From Allobosea sp. (lineage in GTDB: Bacteria > Pseudomonadota > Alphaproteobacteria > Rhizobiales > Beijerinckiaceae), in the NCBI RefSeq assembly GCF_017308015.1, contig NZ_JAFKFW010000014.1, positions 62,001 to 126,000 of the forward strand: a DNA stretch of 64,000 nucleotides. Reading direction: 5' to 3'. The notes below the pieces were generated by a model. It was given only the letters and a program-made list of their open reading frames with translations. It did not search any database and was not told the DNA's origin. Both the position numbers and the translations under genes were made by a program. Below are positions 48,119-56,242 of this stretch, in pieces (the first letter of the stretch is position 1; each line of letters begins with the position of its first letter).

Positions 48119-49360
48119 ATGGCGCGGACGATCAATAAGCTGTCAGCGGCGCAGGTCGCGAAGGCGACGAAACCCGGTCTATATGGCGATGGTTTGGGGC
48201 TCTGGCTGCAGGTCGGTCCGACCGGCGCAAAGTCGTGGTGCCTGCGGTACATGATCACGGGCAAGGCTCGTCAGATGGGCCTTGGCGACGTCAACACCTT
48301 CGGCCTGAAGGAGGCGAGAGACCGGGCGCGGGCCGCCCGCCAGCAGGTCCAATCGGGGATTGATCCTATCGAGGAACGCAAGGCCATCCGCGACGCGAAG
48401 CGCGCCGAAGAGGCAAAGCAGGTCACGTTCGAAGAAGCGACTAAGCGCCTGCTCGCCGCGAAGGCCCCCGGATGGAAGGGCGGGAAGAGTGAGCATGATT
48501 GGCGGGCATCGCTGACGACATATGCCTTCCCGGTTATCGGCAAGCTCTCGGTAGCGAAGGTCGAGACGGCCCACGTCATCCAAATTCTCGAACCCATCTG
48601 GAATACGAAGAACGCGACGGCGAGCCGAGTGCGGGAACGCATCGAGGCGGTACTGAACTGGGCGAAGGCTCACCATCTGAGGACCGGCGAGAATCCCGCT
48701 AGTTGGAAGGGGCGCCTTGATTCGGCGCTCGCCGCACCGGGCAAAGTGTCAAAAACCAAGCACCGTAAGGCCCTCCCCTATGATGATATTTCGGAGTTCA
48801 TGCCGAAGCTTCGATCGCTAGGAGGCATTTCGGCGCGTGCGCTTGAGTTCACGATCTTGACGGCTTCACGCCCAGGCGAGGTGTTCAAGGCAAAAGCGGA
48901 CGAGATCGACCTCCATGCAGGAGTGTGGATCAAGCCTCCCGAGCATATGAAAAGCGGAATCGAACATCGTGTCCCACTCTCCGGACGCGCAATCGAAATT
49001 CTGAAGTCAGTCCCGAAAGAAGAAGGGAACAAGCACCTGTTCGCCGGCGCTCGTCGCGGCAAAGGGCTGTCCGAGCAGGCGATGATAAAATGCCTGCGCA
49101 GCATCAAAGGACATGGTGATCTTGACGTTCACGGCTTCCGCTCGACGTTCCGCGATTGGGCCGGTGACGCGACCAGCTTCCAACGCGAAGTGATCGAGCA
49201 GGCGTTAGCTCACCAGCTTAAGGACAAAGTTGAAGCCGCCTACCGTCGCTCGGACGCGTTGGAGAAGCGCCGCAGGCTCATGGATGCCTGGGCGGGTTTC
49301 TGTTCGCGCCCACCTGCGGTGAAGGGCGACAACGTTACAGCGCTCGTGCGGTCTGCCTGA
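48119..49360 (+). CDS. int: P4-type tyrosine integrase
   Basis: A 413-residue site-specific recombinase. The N-terminal DUF4102 arm-binding domain (residues 5-95; G-L-Y-G-D-G-L-G-L-W-L-Q-V, G-L-G-D-V-N-T-F-G-L-K-E-A-R) is followed by the SAM-like core-binding part and the catalytic domain with R251 (T-A-S-R-P-G-E-V), H338-x2-R341 (H-G-F-R-S-T-F-R-D-W), H365 and the nucleophile Y375 (A-A-Y-R-R-S-D). ATG 48119, after GAGCGAGG, is preferred to GTG 48095. It lies next to the left repeat, reading into the element, and should catalyse integration at comEC and, with the AlpA-like factor, excision. Confidence 0.95.
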   Translation: MARTINKLSAAQVAKATKPGLYGDGLGLWLQVGPTGAKSWCLRYMITGKARQMGLGDVNTFGLKEARDRARAARQQVQSGIDPIEERKAIRDAKRAEEAKQVTFEEATKRLLAAKAPGWKGGKSEHDWRASLTTYAFPVIGKLSVAKVETAHVIQILEPIWNTKNATASRVRERIEAVLNWAKAHHLRTGENPASWKGRLDSALAAPGKVSKTKHRKALPYDDISEFMPKLRSLGGISARALEFTILTASRPGEVFKAKADEIDLHAGVWIKPPEHMKSGIEHRVPLSGRAIEILKSVPKEEGNKHLFAGARRGKGLSEQAMIKCLRSIKGHGDLDVHGFRSTFRDWAGDATSFQREVIEQALAHQLKDKVEAAYRRSDALEKRRRLMDAWAGFCSRPPAVKGDNVTALVRSA

Positions 49361-49529
49361 GAGACTGAGCGCAGATTTTCGACTTGCCAGCGTCTCCGCA
49401 AGTCCGCTATATTATTCTCACCTCCCCTGATTGCTCATCATCCTGAGGTGCGGGCCCTGCAATGCTTGCTGCGCGGAAACTCATCTGCGTGATCCTTGCA
49501 ACTCGTATCATCAATGAGCGTAATCGATG

Positions 49530-49554
49530 ACAACGATTGAACATAGATCGTTGT
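49530..49554. promoter_or_regulatory. dyad upstream of the AlpA-like gene
   Basis: ACAACGAT-N9-ATCGTTGT, 8-bp arms, about 25 bp before the AlpA start. Half-site ACAACGAT recurs at 61531 upstream of the right-hand operon, which hints at a common regulator. Confidence 0.5.
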
Positions 49555-49579
49555 TGCTGACAACTCATGGGTGAAGGAC

Positions 49580-49783
49580 ATGGACGAAGTTAGGTTTCTT
49601 CGTCGCAGCAAGGTCGAAGAACTGACCGGGCTTTCGACATCAGGCATATATAGACAGATCAAATCTGAGACGTTTCCTCGTCCGGTCAGGACAGGACCCG
49701 GTTCAGTCGCGTGGAAATCTGACGAAATCGCTATGTGGATGCAGAACCGCGAGCGCGCGGGCGGCGCGATCAAAGCAGCCTGA
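49580..49783 (+). CDS. AlpA-family helix-turn-helix regulator / excisionase
   Basis: A 67-residue MerR-like helix-turn-helix protein of the AlpA group: F-L-R-R-S-K-V-E-E-L-T-G-L-S-T-S-G-I-Y-R-Q-I, F-P-R-P-V-R-T-G-P-G-S-V-A-W-K-S-D-E-I-A-M-W. ATG 49580 is chosen over GTG 49571 because GTGAAGGA supplies a ribosome site. In P4- and CP4-57-type elements such proteins act as excisionase or activate the integrase promoter. Its position after the integrase, on the same strand, agrees. Confidence 0.92.
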   Translation: MDEVRFLRRSKVEELTGLSTSGIYRQIKSETFPRPVRTGPGSVAWKSDEIAMWMQNRERAGGAIKAA

Positions 49784-49916
49784 CCGCAGCATACCGCTGA
49801 TCAAATCTGAACCCCGCGTCGTCGCTCGACGCGGGATCGTCGGCTCATGGTTATCCAGAGTTGTTCGTCTGCAACAAAACAGCGGATACGCAGTCGATCC
49901 TTGTAGTCAAAATACG

Positions 49917-49939
49917 ACGATCGTATCGTACTCGTATCG
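49917..49939. promoter_or_regulatory. candidate operator of the ribbon-helix-helix protein
   Basis: ACGATCGT (49917-49924) is a perfect palindrome, and TCGTATCG occurs at 49921 and 49932, one helical turn apart. This sits 20 to 42 bp upstream of the gene, the usual place for autoregulation by ribbon-helix-helix dimers binding short direct repeats. Confidence 0.5.
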
Positions 49940-49958
49940 ACCAAAGGAGACGACAACT

Positions 49959-50162
49959 ATGTCAGATAGACAATCCGGACAAAAGCCAATCATTACCATT
50001 CGGATGCCGGCAGATGTGGTCGCTGCAGCCGACGCGGAAGCCGCGAAACTCGGCCTGTCGCGCACCAAATTCTTCAACCGCGTCGCTGTCGAGTGGCTTT
50101 CATCGCGAAGCGGCGCGATACCTTTGAATTCCGCTGCAGCGAAAAACCTCTCGCAGCGCTAA
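49959..50162 (+). CDS. ribbon-helix-helix (CopG-like) DNA-binding protein
   Basis: A 67-residue protein. The pattern P-I-I-T-I-R-M-P-A-D-V-V-A-A-A-D-A-E-A-A-K-L-G-L-S-R-T-K-F-F (residues 10-39) is a beta strand (the DNA-reading ribbon) plus two helices, as in Arc/MetJ/CopG repressors. A good AAGGAG site lies upstream. It probably represses its own promoter and perhaps the replication gene that follows after 120 bp. I see no toxin partner next to it. Confidence 0.85.
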   Translation: MSDRQSGQKPIITIRMPADVVAAADAEAAKLGLSRTKFFNRVAVEWLSSRSGAIPLNSAAAKNLSQR

Positions 50163-50283
50163 CCGCGAGAGGTTGATTGTCGAGTCAGTCGTAATGTCAG
50201 CTAGCGAGGGACGCAAGCATGACATTATGGGAACCTTTGACGAAATTCAATAGTCACGCCCAATCGTCAGGGATGAACATACA

Positions 50284-52797
50284 ATGTCTAATACTATCCA
50301 ATCGCCCTCCTACCCCGATCATCGGCTAACACTACCTGAGAATATCCCTCACAAACTTAGAACGCACGCTCAATTTATTCTTTACAAGGTTGAGCATCAG
50401 AAGGGAAAACTGCTGAAGCGCCCTTATTCGGCCCTTGATCCCAATGGGTCTTCAATCAACCCGCTCGATGCGACGCGCTGGGTCAGCTTTGACACAGTGG
50501 TTGACGTGTATGCCGGTTTGGATCAGTCCCAGTACGGGATTGGGTTCGTGCTGACGCAGGAAGCGGGCATCACCTGCTTCGACCTCGACGCGAAGGATGA
50601 CGCCGCAGCCTTCTCCAATGCCGTAGAGGCCATGTCTGCCCCTGCTCACGCGACCTGGGGCGAGACGTCTGTTTCAGGCAACGGGCGACACTATTTCTAT
50701 CTCGGCTCCCCGTCTGACGGGACGCCATCGATGAACGATGTACATCCCAACATTGAGGTCTATTGCAGCAAGCGCTTTATCGCGCTCACAGGGCGCGTAT
50801 TGCCGGGGTCTCAGCCCGATCTTACAGATGGCGACGGAATCGTCGCCCACACCTTGTCGCTGCGCGCCGAACGTCGGAAGGAGCGCATAGCCGCGGCAGG
50901 AACGTCCCCGCTGTCGGGCGTGACATATGAGCTGGGTCGCGGACACATGTCCAACGAACGCGCGCTTTTGCTGATGTCCGAGCGCAAGCCCCTGTCATAT
51001 GGACACCTGTGGCAAGCCGCACCGCAGGGCACTGGGTCAGAGCGACTGATGCAGGTCGTTGGTGACCTCGATAAGATTCTGGCCGACCCCGAACAGATCT
51101 ACCAGATCGTCGAGTCCAGCCCACTGGGGCAGTCGCGCTGCAACTCGCTCTATCGGAAATTCTTCAGGTACTGGCTCCCCGATGCACGAGGCGGGCAACG
51201 CAGGAACACCGAAGGCATCTGGAACCGCACGCAGGAGGAGCAGGCGTACCTCATCGAGCGCGGGCAGGAAATGGCCCTCGCATTCGCTGGACGCGAAGTA
51301 AAGGCTGCGGCCGAGGATCGCGAACAAGTCGAGGCCTACGCCCAAAAACTCGCGGAAACACCAGACGAGGAGGATGTGTCCAGAGACAGGACGATCCCAG
51401 AAACGCAGCCGCGAATGCTTCTCGAATATCCGCCCGGCTTGACGGGGCAGTTAGCGTTCGAATTTGGCCGGATGCAGCACTACCACAATCAATCGCTGGC
51501 CGTCCTTTGGGCTGTCAGCACAATCGGCGCGTTCGCCCAGCGATCCTATTTCGTCAAAGGCGCGGCCCTGAACACCTACATCATGGCGCTGGGCTACACT
51601 GGCGAGGGCAAGGACCTGCTGGGTTCGGGGCGGACCCGTCTTTTGCGAAACATGGCGGAATTCGACTCGTCGTTGGCACACGTCACGAGCAGCCGCTTTT
51701 TCGGTCCCGGCGAGTATAAATCAGGCCCGGCGATGACGAACACCGTGGCCATAGAGGGTCGAACTGCCTCGGTACTCAACGAGGCCTCATTTCTCTTCGA
51801 GGGGATGGGCGCGGGCAAGAACGAGCATGCCTCTTCGCTTCGACATTCGATACTGTTCCTCAAGACCAAGGCGGGTCAGGACAGCATGATCGACAGCATC
51901 GTGTATGCGGACAAAGTTCGCTCCATCCCGCCCGCGCACTCGCCATCTCTTTCGCTGCTTTGCGAGGGCCAGCCGAGGCGATTTTATCGGGCTCTCGGCG
52001 ACGCTATGGCCGAGGACGGGCTTCTCAATCGGTTCGAGGTCTTCGACGTGTCGCGCCCGTCACGAGGCGATCTCAACCGCGATCCGTGCGCTCGGTTCAG
52101 CGAGAGCCTACTCGCCAAGCTTCGCCCGCTGATTGCGAAGACGGGCAATCCGGTCATCGCCAGTGCATATCCAGTCGCAACTTCAGTTAGCTTCTCTCCT
52201 GAGGCCGACAAGCGCTTTTGGAGCTTCTACCAAGACGTGGTGCATCCTCTGAACCAGCTGGATGATCCGTACAGGTACAATCTCTTTGTGCGAGCCCACG
52301 TCACGGCATGGGTTTACGCGGCGATCCTCGCAGTCGCTGACAACCCCATTGGTCCGACGATCAGTGGCGAGCACGCGAGGTGGGCGCTGCGGACGATTTA
52401 CGCCGAACGTCAGGCCCTTCTCCATCGATTTGCCACGGGTGACGTTGGGACTGGTGAGGACAAGCGCAAGGCCATCGTCATTCGCGCACTGCAAGCCTAC
52501 GGCAGGTCCAAAAGCAAGAGTATCAATGTGGGCGAGGCACAGCATAAGGCCGGCATGGTCCAGCAGTTCTGGCTGAGCCAGAAAGTGGCGGAATACGGCA
52601 AGATCGAGTTTGAGCATCCGACCAAAAACAGGCTCGCGCTCATTGAAGACATCATGCGGGAGCTCGGGCAGGAAGCATCGGTTGAGCGCTGCACACCCGG
52701 CCAACTGTATGACGCTGGCGATGGCGTGATGATCGCAGCGCCGCCGAAAGGCGTAACTTACCGCATCGTCGATTTGAAAAAATACAAGAAGTTCTAA
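50284..52797 (+). CDS. primase-polymerase fused to a DUF3987-like ATPase domain (replication protein)
   Basis: An 837-residue replication protein. The N-terminal part (residues 20-170) matches the archaeo-eukaryotic primase/NrS-1-type primase-polymerase fold: C-F-D-L-D (catalytic D100/D102), S-G-N-G-R-H-Y-F-Y (131-139) and I-E-V-Y-C-S-K-R-F-I-A-L-T-G (157-170). After a linker, residues 380-830 look like the DUF3987 helicase-like ATPase, with a deviant P-loop G-Y-T-G-E-G-K-D (437-444; Asp where Ser/Thr is normal) and a long C-terminal region with helix-turn-helix potential. It likely primes and unwinds DNA for the element. The AT-rich palindromic region directly 3' of it is the obvious origin candidate. 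Confidence 0.85.
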   Translation: MSNTIQSPSYPDHRLTLPENIPHKLRTHAQFILYKVEHQKGKLLKRPYSALDPNGSSINPLDATRWVSFDTVVDVYAGLDQSQYGIGFVLTQEAGITCFDLDAKDDAAAFSNAVEAMSAPAHATWGETSVSGNGRHYFYLGSPSDGTPSMNDVHPNIEVYCSKRFIALTGRVLPGSQPDLTDGDGIVAHTLSLRAERRKERIAAAGTSPLSGVTYELGRGHMSNERALLLMSERKPLSYGHLWQAAPQGTGSERLMQVVGDLDKILADPEQIYQIVESSPLGQSRCNSLYRKFFRYWLPDARGGQRRNTEGIWNRTQEEQAYLIERGQEMALAFAGREVKAAAEDREQVEAYAQKLAETPDEEDVSRDRTIPETQPRMLLEYPPGLTGQLAFEFGRMQHYHNQSLAVLWAVSTIGAFAQRSYFVKGAALNTYIMALGYTGEGKDLLGSGRTRLLRNMAEFDSSLAHVTSSRFFGPGEYKSGPAMTNTVAIEGRTASVLNEASFLFEGMGAGKNEHASSLRHSILFLKTKAGQDSMIDSIVYADKVRSIPPAHSPSLSLLCEGQPRRFYRALGDAMAEDGLLNRFEVFDVSRPSRGDLNRDPCARFSESLLAKLRPLIAKTGNPVIASAYPVATSVSFSPEADKRFWSFYQDVVHPLNQLDDPYRYNLFVRAHVTAWVYAAILAVADNPIGPTISGEHARWALRTIYAERQALLHRFATGDVGTGEDKRKAIVIRALQAYGRSKSKSINVGEAQHKAGMVQQFWLSQKVAEYGKIEFEHPTKNRLALIEDIMRELGQEASVERCTPGQLYDAGDGVMIAAPPKGVTYRIVDLKKYKKF

Positions 52798-52813
52798 AGG
52801 CGCCGAAACCGCG

Positions 52814-52979
52814 AAATGATAATGATTTTCAGGAGAAGATGGAATAGTTTTCGTTAAGATCTTAACGGGACTTGCAAGGGTCTGAAATCGCTCTATGTTC
52901 CGTTAAGTCTTAATGAAACTCTCCCGTGAGGCTCTCTACAGCCATATAGTACCCCTTAATATCTTAACAATTATCATTT
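52814..52979. other. candidate replication origin: AT-rich region with repeated palindromes
   Basis: Outer arms AAATGATAAT (52814) and ATTATCATTT (52970) are a perfect 10-bp inverted pair. Between them are CGTTAAGATCTTAACG (52852-52867, perfect 16-bp palindrome), CGTTAAGTCTTAATG (52901-52915) and CTTAATATCTTAAC (52955-52968), three versions of one iteron-like motif. No gene fits apart from the last codons of the minus-strand gene at 52974. Position next to the primase gene suggests an origin. Confidence 0.55.
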
Positions 52980-53309
52980 TTGTACATTAACATATTGATT
53001 TTGTTTGATTTTCCATTCAGATTTTCGGACCTGAATGGGCCTGAATGCCCTGAACGGCGAAAGCGCCTGTTCTGATCCCTCTACTCCTCGCCGCCGACGC
53101 GCCGTCCTTCCGTTCCGCTTTCGTGGGCGATGCGTGCAGTTGCTGATGAACAGGCCGAGCAGGTACTCTATCGTGGTCGACGCCCCGAATTCCTCGGCCA
53201 GCAGGGCGAGGCGCTTGTTCCGGTAGGTGCGGCAGCTTCGGCAGTCGAAGCGCACAACGATCCAAGGATAGAATTCCAGGGTCGTATGAACATCGGGCGG
53301 TTCGCTCAC
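52974..53309 (-). CDS. small protein with C-x2-C motif, conserved in Hyphomicrobiales accessory DNA
   Basis: A 111-residue protein. The part V-V-R-F-D-C-R-S-C-R-T-Y-R-N-K-R-L-A-L-L (about residues 18-37) with L-L-A-E-E-F-G-A (about 36-43) and a later Cys (S-N-C) recalls a short zinc-ribbon-like family common in this order, usually C-x2-C-x-R-x-G-Q-Y-R-K with an R-Y-G-A segment. The C-terminal half is basic and phage-like in composition. Its start overlaps the stop of the upstream gene by four bases (ATGA). It is transcribed leftwards, and its 3' end enters the origin-like palindromes. Role unknown; DNA binding is plausible. Confidence 0.62.
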   Translation of the reverse strand: MSEPPDVHTTLEFYPWIVVRFDCRSCRTYRNKRLALLAEEFGASTTIEYLLGLFISNCTHRPRKRNGRTARRRRGVEGSEQALSPFRAFRPIQVRKSEWKIKQNQYVNVQK

Positions 53310-53536
53310 GTTTCCGGATCACAGACGAGCCGAGCCCCTTGCGAGAATAAGCCCCGCAAGAAGCCCCGTGAAACCGAGCGATCGGCATCGTTCATCAAGA
53401 CGATGAAGTCATGCGCCAACGCTCGCAGGGCTGCCGCCTCGGAGCCGTGTTCTTCCATCAGATCGGCAACGAGCCCAGCGACCTCGGCATCTAGCGTGGT
53501 GTCTTTTACGGATTGGTCGGCTGGCTGGGCTGACAT
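53306..53536 (-). CDS. small acidic protein, unknown function
   Basis: A 76-residue protein starting at ATG 53536, nine bases after TGAGGA. It is rich in Ala/Asp/Glu, with a predicted helical core (V-A-G-L-V-A-D-L-M-E-E-H-G-S-E-A-A-A-L-R-A-L-A-H-D, residues 19-43). I recognise no family. A four-base overlap with the following gene supports both as real and coupled. The two form the only leftward unit in the replication part of the element, opposite in direction to the primase gene; antagonistic control of replication is a guess. Confidence 0.6.
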   Translation of the reverse strand: MSAQPADQSVKDTTLDAEVAGLVADLMEEHGSEAAALRALAHDFIVLMNDADRSVSRGFLRGLFSQGARLVCDPET

Positions 53537-53682
53537 GGGTGCGTCCTCAAAAACTAGAACATTAAGAGAACAAACCGGGCGATCGAGTCAACAGCCTCCC
53601 GACGCAGCTTGCCCTTCCAACTGTGGCAAATAGGCAACTATCGTCTTACGCTGGCCGTTTTACAACCGATTCGAGGCCTACC

Positions 53683-54054
53683 ATGAAGAAGCTGCTCACC
53701 GTTGCCGCTGTGTTCGCCGCGTCGGTTTCCGTCACGATGCAGGTGCGAGCGGAGACTCTACCAGAGGCGGCAAAACGAATAGCCACTATTTACGAGCGAA
53801 GCGGGCACGGCGCTAAGTGCGATGACGCGATACTCTACCCCGGCGGAAAGCTGTCGACCGCCACTTGCCGGCACCAGAATTCGACCGCGCTATCAGTCTT
53901 AGTGGTTGGTACGAAAACAACAAAAGAATCACAGCGGAAGCATCTCGAGGCGTATTGCGAGACCATCGCTCGCGAGGACAAATCCGCGGCTATCTCTGGC
54001 TGGCCGATCGAAGCCGAAAGGTTCGCGGGCTTTTGCAACTATAAGCCGCGCTGA
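53683..54054 (+). CDS. small secreted protein of unknown function within the element
   Basis: A 123-residue protein beginning M-K-K-L-L-T-V-A-A-V-F-A-A-S-V-S-V and cleaved after V-R-A, a clear signal peptide. The mature part has four cysteines (A-K-C-D-D, T-C-R-H, A-Y-C-E-T, G-F-C-N-Y), suitable for two disulfides. ATG 53683 is preferred because the signal starts there; the frame extends 20 codons upstream without family character. No homologue recognised. A secreted product carried by a satellite could alter the envelope, for example as superinfection exclusion, but nothing in the sequence shows this. Confidence 0.68.
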   Translation: MKKLLTVAAVFAASVSVTMQVRAETLPEAAKRIATIYERSGHGAKCDDAILYPGGKLSTATCRHQNSTALSVLVVGTKTTKESQRKHLEAYCETIAREDKSAAISGWPIEAERFAGFCNYKPR

Positions 54055-54330
54055 CAAGCAGGAATTACCGATCATCCGTATAGGTCGCTACGCGGGCGAT
54101 GCGGCGTGCCCGCACCCATCGCACGGCGACGACGCTCGATCGGCCTGACGCCCCAAGCAAACGCGCGTGCGCCTACGGTCACGATGCAACGTGCCCTGCG
54201 ATGGCCAGCGCGCCGCTTCAGATTGCGATGGTTTCAATCGAACGCGGTTGAAGTCATTGGACAATAATGGTTTTCGTTGCAGTAACCTACAAAGCGACTC
54301 ATGATCCCGCATCGATTTCGAGGCGTGCCC

Positions 54331-55029
54331 ATGACCGATTATTCGCTCAAACCCAATCCAATGCGGCAGCACGACCCCGCTCAGGACGAGAAGGTCGTCT
54401 CCGAGCGAATGCAGCGTGCGGGGTTCGTCACCCGCATGGCCGAGCTCGACCTGTTCGAGCAGGTGCTCAACAAGGAGCCCGATGCGTCCAAGGTGGCGCA
54501 GGCCATGGACGGGCTTACGCTCGACGAGCAGGTCCGGCTTATCGATGTGCGGACCGCGATCCGACAGGGTCAGCCGTTGACCGATGCCGACCGCGCATTG
54601 ATCGACAAGGCAACGCATATAACGGAGCAGGTCTCGAAGAAGCTGAGCCGGCGAATGTTGCGATCCGTGAAGGACAGCAATGTGCAACTGCTGACGATCA
54701 TGGCGCACTCGCCGATCTACCCGCATCAGGATCGGATGAAGGCGCTCAAGCAGCTCGACGATATGCGGGCGGGTGATCCCGCGATGACTCAGGATGAGGT
54801 CAACGATATCATCCGCATGCCGTTGGCGAAGGCATACGAGAAGCTCGCGGAGCTGACCCTGCTAGGGTCCATCACGAAGGAGCAGGCCGCGCAGACGATC
54901 CGCGCGCTGGACGCCCGCAATGAGGCTGAGATTCGCGATCTCAAGAACAAGTTCCTGCCCCAGGGTGTGCCGCCGTTGCCCGCAGGTGCTCTCGCGATGA
55001 TCCAAGGCGGGCGTCATGGCGCGGCGTAG
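54331..55029 (+). CDS. element protein of unknown function, first of an overlapping trio
   Basis: A 232-residue, mainly helical, charged protein. ATG 54331 is preferred to 54301 because GAGGCG lies upstream and the earlier codons look non-coding. Segments such as D-E-Q-V-R-L-I-D-V-R-T-A-I-R and M-K-A-L-K-Q-L-D-D-M-R suggest helical bundles; near the C-terminus there is a second helical pair (I-T-K-E-Q-A-A-Q-T-I-R-A-L). I recognise no family. It overlaps the next gene by 14 bases. Its place between replication and cargo would suit a packaging or small-terminase-like function, but that is only a guess. Confidence 0.7.
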   Translation: MTDYSLKPNPMRQHDPAQDEKVVSERMQRAGFVTRMAELDLFEQVLNKEPDASKVAQAMDGLTLDEQVRLIDVRTAIRQGQPLTDADRALIDKATHITEQVSKKLSRRMLRSVKDSNVQLLTIMAHSPIYPHQDRMKALKQLDDMRAGDPAMTQDEVNDIIRMPLAKAYEKLAELTLLGSITKEQAAQTIRALDARNEAEIRDLKNKFLPQGVPPLPAGALAMIQGGRHGAA

Positions 55030-55477
55030 GGCCACAGAAGCCGAGATCGCGCGCCTAGGGGAAGCGATGGCCCATGCGATGGGAATCAACCCGTATCGCA
55101 TGCTCACCCGCTTCTTCAGAATGGAGCCGACGCGTCTCGACATCATCAGCGCGCCCATGCCGACCGATGAGGCGCTCTGCGCGGATATCATCATTATTCC
55201 CCAAGGTCGGTTTCTCGCGGCAAGCCATATGAAGGCAGGTCCATATGCGATCGACCCAAGCAAGCCCGTGCCCCTTCCGATCCCGCCAGTTACTTACACG
55301 CAGGAGGAGGCCGCGCAGAACCTCGGCAGGACCGTGCCACCGTCAGAGCCTCCCGCGCCGATCGTAGAGTCTGTGACGCCCCCTGCCCCCACTGTGGCAA
55401 CGGAACCGAAGGCCGAGGACCGGGCCGACATCGAGCGCCTATTCCACGCAATTCGGATTAGGCACGGATACAGATGA
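55016..55477 (+). CDS. element protein of unknown function, second of the trio
   Basis: A 153-residue protein, starting inside the 3' end of the previous gene (14-base overlap). The N-terminal part contains A-R-L-G-E-A-M-A-H-A-M-G-I-N-P-Y-R-M-L and an I-I-I-I-P-Q-G-R-F-L strand; after residue 85 it is proline-rich and probably disordered. No family recognised. The stop overlaps the next start by four bases, so all three genes are likely co-translated. Confidence 0.68.
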   Translation: MARRRATEAEIARLGEAMAHAMGINPYRMLTRFFRMEPTRLDIISAPMPTDEALCADIIIIPQGRFLAASHMKAGPYAIDPSKPVPLPIPPVTYTQEEAAQNLGRTVPPSEPPAPIVESVTPPAPTVATEPKAEDRADIERLFHAIRIRHGYR

Positions 55478-55830
55478 GCGTTTTCCGATACTTCTTCCAG
55501 CCGCGCCAGTCGCGGAGACCCTCCGCAATCGATTCCGAGATCGCGGAGCTTCAATCAACCGTCGTCGCCGCCCAGCGCAGGCTGGACAGTGAGCGTGTCC
55601 ATCCGATGGAGAAGTACTGGCTACGGCAGAGCCTCAAGCGCGCTCTTGACCGTCACGACCAGCTTGTAGCGCGTCGAGCTAAGCTGGAACGCGAGGAGCA
55701 TATTGCCAAGGCGATCAGGCCGCGTGGCCCCGATGTCGCCGGCCACCCGTATCATCCGATGACGACACGCAAAGCATCCAAGCCACTGCCGCTCGGTGTA
55801 CCTGCCCCGAATCGGTTCGACTGGGGCTGA
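55474..55830 (+). CDS. element protein of unknown function, third of the trio
   Basis: A 118-residue basic protein with a predicted coiled-coil or helical hairpin in residues 20-75 (I-A-E-L-Q-S-T-V-V-A-A-Q-R-R-L-D-S-E, then L-K-R-A-L-D-R-H-D-Q-L-V-A-R-R-A-K-L-E-R-E). The C-terminus is rich in Pro and ends D-W-G. No family recognised. Overlap with the previous gene is ATGA. Confidence 0.65.
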   Translation: MSVFRYFFQPRQSRRPSAIDSEIAELQSTVVAAQRRLDSERVHPMEKYWLRQSLKRALDRHDQLVARRAKLEREEHIAKAIRPRGPDVAGHPYHPMTTRKASKPLPLGVPAPNRFDWG

Positions 55831-55908
55831 CGCTAGCGCCGGCTTGCACCTCTCATGTGTTCATTGGATGGTCGCCGAGGGATAGCCCGGCTTTGCGATG
55901 AGGCGACC

Positions 55909-56214
55909 ATGAACGAGCAGCAGTTCAAGCAGGCGTACCTCGCCATGGAGAAGGCGTTCGACTCGTTACAGGGACGCATCGCTGCCATGGAGTTCGTCTC
56001 GACCCAGTTGCTCCTAACCCTCGCGGAAGCTCAGCCAGAACCCTTCGAGTTCATGCAGCAGTTCACCAACGCCGTGCGTGAAAGCTCGCGCAACGCCAAA
56101 TCCGAGGAACCTGGACACGCCAGCGGGCAGCAAGCAGTCGATGACATGCAAGATGCACTTGATGTGTATCTGGCGCAGTTGATCGCCAACGCCGGGCAGC
56201 TAAGACGCGGCTAG
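55909..56214 (+). CDS. small helical protein of unknown function
   Basis: A 101-residue acidic protein beginning M-N-E-Q-Q-F-K-Q-A-Y at ATG 55909, with GAGGCG seven bases upstream. It is nearly all helical: L-A-M-E-K-A-F-D-S-L-Q-G-R-I-A-A-M-E-F-V-S-T-Q-L (residues 9-32) and a second amphipathic helix near the end. It may be translated from the same transcript as the trio (79-base gap). It is convergent with the TIR-like gene, with about 30 bases between. No family recognised. Confidence 0.65.
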   Translation: MNEQQFKQAYLAMEKAFDSLQGRIAAMEFVSTQLLLTLAEAQPEPFEFMQQFTNAVRESSRNAKSEEPGHASGQQAVDDMQDALDVYLAQLIANAGQLRRG

Positions 56215-56242
56215 TACGGCTCGCGATGCTCCATGTGGCAAG

